From assembly GCA_002416125.1 (NCBI GenBank), contig DIBU01000001.1, forward strand, positions 372,001-436,000: a stretch of 64,000 nucleotides of DNA, given 5' to 3'. Position numbers and translations under genes: made by a program. The stretch is from Halieaceae bacterium UBA5044. Its GTDB lineage: Bacteria; Pseudomonadota; Gammaproteobacteria; Pseudomonadales; Halieaceae. Shown piece by piece: positions 43,700 through 51,143 of the stretch. The notes below the pieces were generated by a model, which ran no database searches, had not been told where the DNA came from, and saw only the letters and a program-made list of their open reading frames with translations. The stretch's first letter is position 1; each line of letters starts with the position of its first letter.

Positions 43700-43981
43700 A
43701 TGGAAGCCGTATTCCTGACCTTTATTTTGATGTTGTCCATTTTCCTGGGCTTCGAACTGATCAACAAAGTACCGGCAACGCTGCACACGCCGCTGATGTC
43801 CGGTGCCAACGCGATTTCCGGCATCACCGTGGTCGGTGCCATCAGCCTCGCCGGCACAGGCCAGCACGATATGGCCCAGTGGCTGGGTGCTGCGGCTGTC
43901 GCCCTGGCGACGATCAACGTGGTGGGTGGTTACATGGTGACCGACCGCATGCTGGCGATGTTCAAGAAGAGGGGTAAATAA
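43700..43981 (+). CDS. pntAB: Proton-translocating transhydrogenase, alpha subunit part 2
   Basis: 93 residues, starting 1 nt after pntAA stops. It supplies the three membrane helices of domain II: VFLTFILMLSIFLGFELI, GANAISGITVVGAISLAG and LATINVVGGYMVTDRMLAMF. The length and order are those of PntA2 in organisms with a split alpha subunit. pntB starts 2 nt downstream. Confidence 0.96.
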   Translation: MEAVFLTFILMLSIFLGFELINKVPATLHTPLMSGANAISGITVVGAISLAGTGQHDMAQWLGAAAVALATINVVGGYMVTDRMLAMFKKRGK

Positions 43982-43983
43982 TC

Positions 43984-45348
43984 ATGGGTGCAACCGGATT
44001 GGCCATTCAATTGGCGTTTGTTGTCGCGGCGGCCCTGTTTATTTTCGGCCTCAAGCTGCTGGGTTCCGCCGCCACGGCGCGCAAGGGTAACCTGCTGTCC
44101 GCGGTGGGCATGCTGCTGGCGATTGTCGCGGCCCTCATTGACCAGGGCATTGTCGAGTTCCAGTGGATTCTGGTGGGCATGGTGGTTGGCGGCGTGATCG
44201 GTGCTGCCACGGCACGCCTGGTGCAGATGACCTCCATGCCGGAAATGGTGGCGCTGTTCAACGGCTTCGGCGGTATGGCCAGCCTGCTGGTAGGTGCTGC
44301 GGCGCTGGGTGCCGGCGACAGCAACACCTTCATCCTGGTGACCATCGTGCTGTCCATCCTCATCGGTGGCCTGACCTTCACCGGCTCACTGGTGGCCTAT
44401 GGCAAGCTGAGCGAGAAAATCGGCAGTGGCGCCGTCACCTTCAGCGGTCAGCAGATCGTCAACAGCCTGCTGGTGCTGGCGATTCTTGCCAGCGCCGTGA
44501 TGTTCTGCCTGCAGCCCGAGAACAGCCAGTGGCTGTACGCCATCATCGCGCTGTCCCTCTTGTTCGGCATCATGGCGGTGATTCCCATCGGCGGTGCCGA
44601 CATGCCGGTGGTGATCTCGCTGCTGAACTCCTATTCAGGCCTCGCAGCCTGTGCGGCGGGTTTTGCCATCAACAACAACATCCTCATTGTCGCCGGCTCC
44701 CTGGTAGGCGCGTCGGGCATTATCCTCACGCAGATCATGTGCAAGGCGATGAACCGTTCCCTGAGCAACGTATTGTTCAGTGGCTTTGGCAGCGTGAGCA
44801 GCGCCGAGACCGTGGTAGAGGGCGAAATCAAGCCCATCTCCGTGGAAGACGCGTTCTATGTACTGGAAGCGGCGACCAGCGTGGCAATCGTACCTGGCTA
44901 CGGCATGGCCGTTGCCCAGGCGCAGCACGTGGTCAAGGAACTGTGTGAACTGCTGGAAGAAAACGGCTGCGAGGTCAACTTCGGTATTCACCCGGTGGCG
45001 GGCCGTATGCCGGGGCACATGAACGTGCTGCTGGCGGAAGCAGACGTACCCTACGACCAGCTGCTGGAAATGGACGAGATCAACCCGCGCATGGAAACCG
45101 TCGATGTAGCGATTGTGATCGGCGCCAACGACGTGGTGAACCCCGCTGCGCGGGAGGTGGAGTCCAGCCCCATTTACGGCATGCCGGTGATCAATGTCGA
45201 CAAGGCGCGCACCGTGTTTGTGCTCAAGCGGTCCATGGCGTCGGGCTTTGCCGGCATCGAAAACCCGCTGTTCTACAAGGAAAACACCCGCATGCTGTTC
45301 GGCGATGCGAAAGAAAGCATCGGCGGCCTGATCCGCGAGTTCAGCTAA
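43984..45348 (+). CDS. pntB: Proton-translocating NAD(P)+ transhydrogenase, beta subunit
   Basis: 454 residues. About eight to nine membrane helices in the first 280 residues (with GFGGMASLLVGAA and SYSGLAACAAGFAINNNILIVAGSLVGASGI), then the NADP(H)-binding domain III: PGYGMAVAQAQH, GIHPVAGRMPGHMNVLLAEA, IVIGANDVVNPAA and VFVLKRSMASGFAG. Complete. It ends the operon, followed by a strong hairpin. Confidence 0.98.
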   Translation: MGATGLAIQLAFVVAAALFIFGLKLLGSAATARKGNLLSAVGMLLAIVAALIDQGIVEFQWILVGMVVGGVIGAATARLVQMTSMPEMVALFNGFGGMASLLVGAAALGAGDSNTFILVTIVLSILIGGLTFTGSLVAYGKLSEKIGSGAVTFSGQQIVNSLLVLAILASAVMFCLQPENSQWLYAIIALSLLFGIMAVIPIGGADMPVVISLLNSYSGLAACAAGFAINNNILIVAGSLVGASGIILTQIMCKAMNRSLSNVLFSGFGSVSSAETVVEGEIKPISVEDAFYVLEAATSVAIVPGYGMAVAQAQHVVKELCELLEENGCEVNFGIHPVAGRMPGHMNVLLAEADVPYDQLLEMDEINPRMETVDVAIVIGANDVVNPAAREVESSPIYGMPVINVDKARTVFVLKRSMASGFAGIENPLFYKENTRMLFGDAKESIGGLIREFS

Positions 45349-45355
45349 GTTGTTA

Positions 45356-45388
45356 CCGCCCTGCGGGTGCTTTGCACCTGCGGGGCGG
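45356..45388. repeat. 15 bp hairpin directly after pntB
   Basis: CCGCCCTGCGGGTGC and GCACCTGCGGGGCGG are separated by TTT. As RNA all 15 positions pair, with two G-U pairs. It starts 7 nt after the pntB stop; without a U run it may be an RNA-stabilising or weakly terminating structure. Confidence 0.75.
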
Positions 45389-45398
45389 ATGAACTGTC

Positions 45399-45515
45399 GG
45401 TTTCACCGAAACGTTCAGCTACGACAACCCCGTCTCGATCACCACCGTCTCCGCGATCTATGGCCTTGAGTACGGCTCCGACCGAGCCCGTTATAGCAAG
45501 GTGCATACAGCTTGA
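45399..45515 (+). pseudogene. RHS-repeat remnant 1
   Basis: Frame GGT at 45399 to TGA at 45513 encodes a short stretch with ETFSYDNPVSITTV and, at the end, YGSDRARYSKV. The YGxDxARYxR-like tail is a typical RHS/YD-repeat core motif. No start codon, no ORF of relevant length and immediate stop after 38 codons mark it as a decayed piece of a larger RHS gene. Confidence 0.55.
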
Positions 45516-45594
45516 ATTCCTTCGATTATTCTCTTCTTGTGTTCACGTTGTACCACCTCCAGATCAGGGTATTATTTCTGAACCGGGTGGGTTA

Positions 45595-46011
45595 ATGGCA
45601 CTGAACCACTTCGTCGACCAGAGCCCTGCGGACCACAATGTAAGTTCCATCGGGGAGAAAGCGACTGGCATTGGTACAGTATTGGCATCGGTAGTGGCGG
45701 CTACATCGCAACGTAAAACACCACGCGAGTACTATATAATCAGCGATGAGCGCGCCATGAAAGGCCTTTTCCGAAATCCAGCTATAACGATTCTCCTCTC
45801 ACTGGCCCTGTGGATTGGCATTCAAGAGTTTCTCGATCATGCTCCTCTCCAGTTTGTTTTGACCGTCATTCTGATGGTAGTTTTCTCGTCGATTCTACTT
45901 ACATCACGCTGTCCCAGGTGTGGGGACACGTACGGAATCACTATGATGAATTACGTCGTGACACAAAACTGCTGTAAGAAGTGTGCAAGATCGAGGCATT
46001 CGAAGAACTGA
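45595..46011 (+). CDS. Hypothetical two-helix membrane protein with C-terminal zinc-ribbon-like cysteines
   Basis: 138 residues from the ATG at 45595, preceded by GGGTGG. Two membrane helices (AITILLSLALWIGIQEF and FVLTVILMVVFSSILL) follow a polar N-terminal half. The tail has CPRCG, then CCKKC 20 residues later, which may bind zinc. The same frame is open 76 codons upstream but reads unlike a protein there. An ATG at 45757, after a TATAAT at 45735-45740, gives an alternative shorter protein of 84 residues. It resembles no family I know; its position between RHS remnants suggests an orphan immunity or passenger gene. Confidence 0.5.
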   Translation: MALNHFVDQSPADHNVSSIGEKATGIGTVLASVVAATSQRKTPREYYIISDERAMKGLFRNPAITILLSLALWIGIQEFLDHAPLQFVLTVILMVVFSSILLTSRCPRCGDTYGITMMNYVVTQNCCKKCARSRHSKN

Positions 46012-46040
46012 ACAGTCAAAGCGGCGCACCAGAGCAGTGT

Positions 46041-46227
46041 GCCTACGACCACGACCGCCTGAGCCTATGATGACGTGGCCTCCGGCAACCTCGGCCTGGG
46101 CAAAGTCCACGAAGGGACCATAACCGGGTACAGCAAGGTGTAAAGCGGCTCGCCTTTCGATGATGGCCAGCTGACCGGTACCACCTGCATGATAGGCGTC
46201 GAGAGCTATTTCATGCTGCAGAGCTGA
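46041..46227 (+). pseudogene. RHS-repeat remnant 2 (frameshifted, with internal stops)
   Basis: AYDHDRLS in one frame (46041-46064) shifts by +1 to YDDVASGNLGLGKVHEGTITGYSKV, stops at 46141, and reads on through SGSPFDDGQLTGTT to a second stop at 46225. The YD-repeat style and the frame changes point to remains of an RHS gene. Together with remnant 1 they flank the small membrane-protein gene. Confidence 0.6.
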
Positions 46228-46304
46228 CGCGCACAGGCACCAGCGACCGAGCAGCATCCCGACAATACCACCAAACTGGGCGGCTTCTTCGTGCAATATA
46301 CGTA

Positions 46305-46607
46305 TTGGTGGCTGAGAGGATTAACGTGCAGCGTATTATAAGGCAAGTCGCTTTAGTAAGCGGCGTAATATATTCCGTCCTGCTTCTCATATTGACCCTC
46401 GTATACCGACCGGGTGTTGGTGAGATCGCTATGAGTTTCTTGCTGGGTCCGAGCGCAGTGTTAGTCATTTACCTTTATGCAACCAAACAAGATATGAGTT
46501 ACGCATCATGGTCTATGGAGCACGGAAAAGCTCCTTTCGCGCGGTTTCTGCTTCTTGCCATCGCAGTTTGGATGCTGGTTGCCATCCCTTGGATATTGGT
46601 AGGATAA
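46305..46607 (+). CDS. Small hypothetical membrane protein
   Basis: 100 residues from a GTG start (MVAERINVQRIIRQVALVSG; an internal start cannot be excluded). Three predicted membrane helices: VALVSGVIYSVLLLILTLVY, IAMSFLLGPSAVLVIYLYA and FLLLAIAVWMLVAIPWILVG. No similarity noticed. AT-richer than neighbours. Its place after RHS remnants fits an orphan immunity protein, but this is speculation. Confidence 0.5.
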   Translation: MVAERINVQRIIRQVALVSGVIYSVLLLILTLVYRPGVGEIAMSFLLGPSAVLVIYLYATKQDMSYASWSMEHGKAPFARFLLLAIAVWMLVAIPWILVG

Positions 46608-46848
46608 AAACCGTCAATTTCCAAGTCGTGGCGCCACGTCGCCGACCACTTGGCAGCTTGGCCCGATCTCCAGACTGTAGAAGTGCAGCCACACGGGTCC
46701 CGAGCACCTGGTTGATGTGGGGATCATTCATATGGACAGATGAATCTTTCGCGCGAACCTTGGAAGGATTTTCGAATGACAATGCAATTGCCCGCGCAGG
46801 GTGAGCGTGTTCTTTCCGATCGCTGTCTATTTGTGCAGGTATGCTGCT

Positions 46849-47028
46849 ATGAAGCGGGTTAATGAGTTGAAGCTGGCAATACTTGTCTGGATTATTGGCA
46901 TGCTCGGGCTTGCCTTGGTTTTCACTGGTGTCGAGCTGCTGGGTAGAATACTTGTCAGCTGCAGTTTTTTTTCGGGCTTGATTTTGATCCTGCGAGGAAA
47001 TCTGAAGATTTGGTTCCCTAAAAAATGA
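46849..47028 (+). CDS. Very small hypothetical membrane protein
   Basis: 59 residues from the ATG at 46849 (a GTG at 46801 would add 16). Two short membrane helices: LAILVWIIGMLGLALVFTG and GRILVSCSFFSGLILIL, followed by a basic tail NLKIWFPKK. Composition fits the AT-rich patch. The stretch 46608-46848 before it shows nothing I could assign. Confidence 0.4.
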   Translation: MKRVNELKLAILVWIIGMLGLALVFTGVELLGRILVSCSFFSGLILILRGNLKIWFPKK

Positions 47029-47221
47029 ATGATGGGGAATGACATCAAGAAACGTACATGTCAGGGAATTGGTGTGAGAAAAGGCTGTGGAGTCCTGCGC
47101 TGCGAACCTGATTTGCTAGCGCGTGGCGCCCGGGCACGCCACCACATGCCTGTGCCGCCGTGAAATCCGCTTCCATGTCCAGGCTTTCCTGCAGAGCGAT
47201 AAACAAAAAAAATTGCGGCGC

Positions 47222-48970
47222 TCACTGCTCCCGAAACTGCAGACTCGCCAGCCGCGCATACAGCGGTGAATCCCGCAGCAGAGTATCGTGCGTGCCCGTG
47301 GCCACCAGCTGCCCCTTGTCCAGCACCGCAATGCGGTCCGCGTGGCGTATGGTCGACAGGCGGTGAGCGATGATCACCGTGGTACGGTTACGCATCAGTT
47401 CCTCAAGCGCGAGTTGCACCTGGTGCTCGCTTTCGCTGTCCAGAGCGCTGGTGGCCTCATCCAGCAACAGCACGCGGGGGTTCGCCAGTATGGCACGGGC
47501 CAGGGCGATGCGCTGGCGCTGGCCGCCGGACAGGCGTACGCCCTGCTCCCCCAGCTCGCTGTCGTAGCCCTTCGGCAGGCGCTGGATGAACTCATCGGCG
47601 TGGGCCGCCCTGGCAGCCGCCATCACCTCTTCCGTGCTGGCGGCGGGCATGCCGTAGGCAATGTTGTAGCGCACGGTGCCGGTGAACAGCGCCGGCTGTT
47701 GCGGCACCAGGGCCATTTGCTGGCGCAGGGTTTCCAGGCGCATCTCGCGCAGGTCCACACCGTCAAACAGCACCGCGCCGTCCTGCGGGTCGTAGAAGCG
47801 CAACAGCAGCTGGAACAGGGTTGATTTGCCGCCGCCGGAAGGGCCGACCAGGGCCAGGCTCTTGCCTTCTTCGATGACCAGTGACAGGCCCTTCAGCGCG
47901 GGGTCAGCCGGGCGCGCCGGGTAGGCAAAGGTGACGTTGCGCAGGCTCAGGCTGGCCCGGCGGGGTACCGCACGGCTGGTGCCGTCAATAATTTCGCTGC
48001 GGGTATGCAGCAGTTCCAGCAGGCGCTCGGAGGCACCCGCCGCACGCTGCAGTTCGCCCCACACTTCCGAAATGGTGGCGAACCCGGAGCCCACCATCAG
48101 CGCATAGAACACGAACGCGCCCAACTCACCGCCGCTCATTTCGCCGCTGATGACCGACTGCCCGCCACTCCAGAGCATGGCCGCCATGCCGCCGAAGAGC
48201 AGCAGGATGGCGACCCCCACCAACAGGGCGCGCTGGCGAATGCGCCGCCGGGCGATAACAAAGGCACGCTCTACTTCCCGGCCGAAGGCCGCGCTTTCGC
48301 GACTTTCGCTGGTATAGCTCTGTACGGTGCGGATGTGCTGGATAATCTCGCCGGCGTAGCTGCCGACATTGGCGATGCTGTCCTGGCTCTGGGTGGACAG
48401 CCGCCGCACGCGCCGCCCGAAGAACAGGATGGGCAGCAGCACCAGCGGCACTGCCACCGTGATGATCAGGCTCAGCTGGATGTCGGTGATGAACATCAGC
48501 ACCAGGCCGCCGAGCAGGGTCAGCCCGCTGCGCAGCGCCATGCTCAGGGAGGAGCCGATGATGGTCTGTAGCAGCGTGGTGTCGGTGGTGAGGCGCGACA
48601 TGATTTCGCCGCTGCGGTTGGTCTCGAAATACCCGGGATCCAGATGGATGATGTTGTCGAACACCGCGTTGCGGATGTCGGCGCTGACCCGCTCGCCCAG
48701 CCAGGAGACAAAATAGAAGCGGGCAAACGTGCCCACGGCCATGGCGGCGGCGATGACCAGAATGACGCCGATGGCATTGGCCAGGTCGGCGCGGGTGCCG
48801 CCGCTGAAGCCCTCGTCGATAAGCACCTGGATACCCCGGCCGAGAAACAGTGTGGCCCCCGCGGTAAATACCAGTGCGGTGCCGGCGGCCAGCAGGCGAG
48901 CCCGGTAGGGCAGCAGGAAGCGCAATATGGCCAGCAGCGGTGACAGGCTGCGACCGGGCTTTGCCGCCAT
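47222..48970 (-). CDS. ABC transporter fused permease/ATPase (MsbA/BmrA type)
   Basis: 582 residues from the ATG at 48970, whose A overlaps the tatC stop; 26 extra open codons lie inside tatC. Six-helix exporter domain (LLAAGTALVFTAGATLFLGRG; LIITVAVPLVLLPILFFGRRVRRLS), then an ATPase with Walker A LVGPSGGGKSTLFQLL, signature LSGGQRQRIALARAIL and Walker B VLLLDEATSALDSESE. It exports a lipid or amphipathic compound; substrate unknown. It is the last gene of the minus-strand ubi-his-tat array. Confidence 0.93.
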   Translation of the reverse strand: MAAKPGRSLSPLLAILRFLLPYRARLLAAGTALVFTAGATLFLGRGIQVLIDEGFSGGTRADLANAIGVILVIAAAMAVGTFARFYFVSWLGERVSADIRNAVFDNIIHLDPGYFETNRSGEIMSRLTTDTTLLQTIIGSSLSMALRSGLTLLGGLVLMFITDIQLSLIITVAVPLVLLPILFFGRRVRRLSTQSQDSIANVGSYAGEIIQHIRTVQSYTSESRESAAFGREVERAFVIARRRIRQRALLVGVAILLLFGGMAAMLWSGGQSVISGEMSGGELGAFVFYALMVGSGFATISEVWGELQRAAGASERLLELLHTRSEIIDGTSRAVPRRASLSLRNVTFAYPARPADPALKGLSLVIEEGKSLALVGPSGGGKSTLFQLLLRFYDPQDGAVLFDGVDLREMRLETLRQQMALVPQQPALFTGTVRYNIAYGMPAASTEEVMAAARAAHADEFIQRLPKGYDSELGEQGVRLSGGQRQRIALARAILANPRVLLLDEATSALDSESEHQVQLALEELMRNRTTVIIAHRLSTIRHADRIAVLDKGQLVATGTHDTLLRDSPLYARLASLQFREQ

Positions 48971-49722
48971 TACTCCGCGTCTGCCGGGGCTGCGCCGCGC
49001 CGTTTGATCAGGCGCCCGAACACAATGCCCAGTTCGAACAGGCACCACATGGGTACCGCCAGCAGCGCCTGTGAGATCACGTCGGGCGGGGTGAGCAGCA
49101 TGCCGAAGACGAAGCAGCCGACGATGACGTAGGGCCTTTTGCGCGCGAGATCCTCGGGTGTGGTGATCCCGGCGGCGATCATGATTACCACCGCGATGGG
49201 GATCTCAAAGGAGATACCGAAGGCGAAGAACAGCTTGAGCACAAAGTTCAGGTAGCTGTTGATGTCGGTCATGATGGCGATATCTTCGGGGCCCACGCTG
49301 GTAAAGAAGCCGAACACCAGCGGAAACACCACGTAGTAGGCGAAGGCTGCGCCGGCGTAGAACAGCACCACGCTGGAGGCCAGCAGGGGTATCGCAAGGC
49401 GCTTTTCATGCCGGTACATCCCGGGTGCGATGAAGCTCCAGGCCTGGTAGAGCACATAGGGAATGGCGATGAACACTGCGGCGACCAGGGTGAGCTTGAA
49501 CGGCGTCAGGAACGGCGAGGCGACATCCGTGGCGATCATCGACGTGCCCGCTGGCAGCAGCGCGCGCAGCGGCTCGGAGACAAAGCTGTAGATCTCGTTG
49601 GCGAAGGGAAACAGGCCGATGAACACAATCAACACGGCGAGCAGCGCGCGCAGGAGCCGGTCGCGCAGCTCGGTGAGGTGTGCCACCAGGGGCAGGGGCT
49701 GGTCTTCGCTGTCGTCGCTCAT
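48970..49722 (-). CDS. tatC: Twin-arginine translocase subunit TatC
   Basis: 250 residues with six membrane helices. N terminus: LPLVAHLTELRDRLLRALLAV, which holds the signal-peptide-binding glutamate, and the later FAFGISFEIPIAVVIMIAAGI. TatC recognises twin-arginine signals and builds the translocon with TatA and TatB. It overlaps tatB by 4 bp and the downstream ABC gene by 1 bp. Confidence 0.98.
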   Translation of the reverse strand: MSDDSEDQPLPLVAHLTELRDRLLRALLAVLIVFIGLFPFANEIYSFVSEPLRALLPAGTSMIATDVASPFLTPFKLTLVAAVFIAIPYVLYQAWSFIAPGMYRHEKRLAIPLLASSVVLFYAGAAFAYYVVFPLVFGFFTSVGPEDIAIMTDINSYLNFVLKLFFAFGISFEIPIAVVIMIAAGITTPEDLARKRPYVIVGCFVFGMLLTPPDVISQALLAVPMWCLFELGIVFGRLIKRRGAAPADAE

Positions 49723-50114
49723 TGCCCCGAGGGCTCCTTGTCGGGGCTGACCTGTCCGGGGCTTGCCCGCCCGGGGCTCGCCCGCCCGGGGCTCACCTGC
49801 CCGGGGCCAGCTGCCCCCGAACCCTCTGTGGGCGTGGGCGCTGCTGCGCTGTCGTTCCCGCTGGCCGCCTTCAGGGCATCGCCGGCCTGCTGTGCATCGC
49901 GCTTCAGGTCGCTACCGGTTTTGCGCAGCTCCTGCATGATGGCGTCGTTGTGCAGTTCCTGCTCTACTTCGCTGCGGATCTGATTGAAGCCGCGGCGGAT
50001 CTGCGCCAACCAGGCGCTCACGGTACGGATTGTCGAGGGCAGCCGCTCTGGCCCGATGACCAACAGCCCGACCACTCCGATAAGCAGTAGCTCGGCAAAC
50101 CCGATATCAAACAT
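49719..50114 (-). CDS. tatB: Twin-arginine translocase subunit TatB
   Basis: 131 residues. Membrane helix and hinge MFDIGFAELLLIGVVGLLVIGPERLP are followed by an amphipathic helix. The C-terminal tail carries repeats of the five-residue type SPGRA/SPGQV, encoded by a 15 bp tandem repeat at 49743-49807. The tail is not conserved in the family, so the repeats are probably tolerated expansion. It overlaps tatC by 4 bp. Confidence 0.96.
   Translation of the reverse strand: MFDIGFAELLLIGVVGLLVIGPERLPSTIRTVSAWLAQIRRGFNQIRSEVEQELHNDAIMQELRKTGSDLKRDAQQAGDALKAASGNDSAAAPTPTEGSGAAGPGQVSPGRASPGRASPGQVSPDKEPSGQ
49743..49807 (-). repeat. 15 bp tandem repeat in the tatB tail
   Basis: Four full copies and a partial fifth of a GGGGCT(C/G)(G/A)CC(C/T)G(C/T)CC-type unit, in frame, giving a repeated five-residue Pro-Gly-Arg/Gln-Ala/Val-Ser pattern near the TatB C terminus. 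Confidence 0.85.
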
Positions 50115-50123
50115 GGCGGCGTG

Positions 50124-50342
50124 TCACGACTTGCTGTTGTCGCTCCGTGCTTCGCCGCTGGTGTCGTCCTTGGCTTCCGCCTCCGCCTTGCTGCTGTCAT
50201 CATCCTGGATGCTTTTGCGGAAGCCCTTCACGGCGCTGCCGAGGTCGCTGCCCAGGGTGCGCAGGCGCTTGGTGCCGAACAACATGATGACAATGGCGAG
50301 AATGATCAACAATTGCCAGATACTGATGCCACCGATACCCAT
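50124..50342 (-). CDS. tatA: Twin-arginine translocase subunit TatA
   Basis: 72 residues: MGIGGISIWQLLIILAIVIM as the membrane helix, hinge LFGTKRLRTLGSDLG, amphipathic helix and an acidic/polar tail. TatA oligomers form the protein-passing part of the Tat system. 9 bp before tatB; 33 bp after hisE. Confidence 0.97.
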   Translation of the reverse strand: MGIGGISIWQLLIILAIVIMLFGTKRLRTLGSDLGSAVKGFRKSIQDDDSSKAEAEAKDDTSGEARSDNSKS

Positions 50343-50375
50343 GTGTGTCTCCGTTGTGTAGTGGTGATCCCGCGG

Positions 50376-50696
50376 TCAGCCGCGAGAGGCCTTTTCGTCC
50401 AGCCCGGACACGCCGAAGCGCTCTGCCAGGCAATCCAGCACCGCGCTGGAGTCCAGCTCCAGGTGGGAGAGCATGACCAGGGTATGAAACCAGAGGTCAG
50501 CCACTTCGCCCACCAGCTCCGCGCGGTTCTCCCCCGCATCCTTGGCAGCAATAATGACCTCGGTCGCTTCTTCCCCGACCTTCTCCAGAATCTTGTTCAG
50601 ACCCCGGTGATGCAGGCTGGCCACGTAGGAACTCTCCGGGCTTGCTGTGCGGCGCGCGGCGAGTATCGCGTCCAATTGTTGCAGAACATCGTTCAC
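50376..50696 (-). CDS. hisE: Phosphoribosyl-ATP pyrophosphatase
   Basis: 106 residues of the MazG-like fold: SSYVASLHHRGLNKILEKVGEEATEVIIAAKD with the metal-binding EExxE pattern. It performs the second step of histidine biosynthesis. The start overlaps the hisI stop as ATGA (4 bp). HisE and HisI are separate proteins here, as in Pseudomonas, not a fused HisIE. Confidence 0.96.
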   Translation of the reverse strand: MNDVLQQLDAILAARRTASPESSYVASLHHRGLNKILEKVGEEATEVIIAAKDAGENRAELVGEVADLWFHTLVMLSHLELDSSAVLDCLAERFGVSGLDEKASRG

Positions 50697-51109
50697 GGTG
50701 TCTTTCCGTACATGGATTCCGGTGATTTCAGCACAGGGTCGGTGGTGTTCCAGTCGTCACCGGTCCAGCGCTGGTAAAAGCAGTGGCGACGCCCGGTGTG
50801 GCAGGCGACGCCACCCACCTGTTCCACGCGCAGCAGCACGGTGTCGCCATCGCAGTCCAGGCGTAGCTCGTGCAGCAGTTGTACGTTGCCTGAGCTCTCG
50901 CCCTTGCGCCACAGCGCCTGGCGCGAGCGCGACCAGTACACGGCGTGGCCGGATTCCACCGTGCGCTGCAGCGCCTCGGCGTTCATCCAGGCCAGCATCA
51001 GCACATCCCCGCTGGCGGCGTCCTGGGCGATCGCGGGCACCAGGCCCTGGTCGTTCCAGTGCACGGCCTGTAGCAGGGCTGCGGTGTTGTCAGGGGTTAC
51101 GGTATCCAT
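50693..51109 (-). CDS. hisI: Phosphoribosyl-AMP cyclohydrolase
   Basis: 138 residues. Zinc and magnesium site motifs are CDGDTVLLRVEQVGGVACHTGRRHCFYQR, and LMLAWMNAEALQRTVESGHAVYWSRSR (read in two parts). It opens the adenine ring in step three of histidine biosynthesis. It lies 34 bp after ubiB, so the histidine pair is embedded between ubiquinone and Tat genes. Confidence 0.96.
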   Translation of the reverse strand: MDTVTPDNTAALLQAVHWNDQGLVPAIAQDAASGDVLMLAWMNAEALQRTVESGHAVYWSRSRQALWRKGESSGNVQLLHELRLDCDGDTVLLRVEQVGGVACHTGRRHCFYQRWTGDDWNTTDPVLKSPESMYGKTP

Positions 51110-51143
51110 AGCGGGGCATTATGGCACAAGGGCATGACCCCGC

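Noticed and set aside
46660..46760. Possible third RHS fragment on the minus strand (VHMNDPHINQVLG)
   Set aside because: Only a few residues recall the RHS core VHMNGR...DP motif and the match is out of order; too weak to annotate.
46508..46804. 98-codon plus-strand open frame in the accessory patch
   Set aside because: Overlaps the end of the better-supported 100-residue membrane protein in another frame and has no membrane or domain character.
47205..47221. A-run of eight bases after the ABC transporter as a minus-strand terminator
   Set aside because: There is a U run in the transcript but no adjacent stem of sufficient quality was found.
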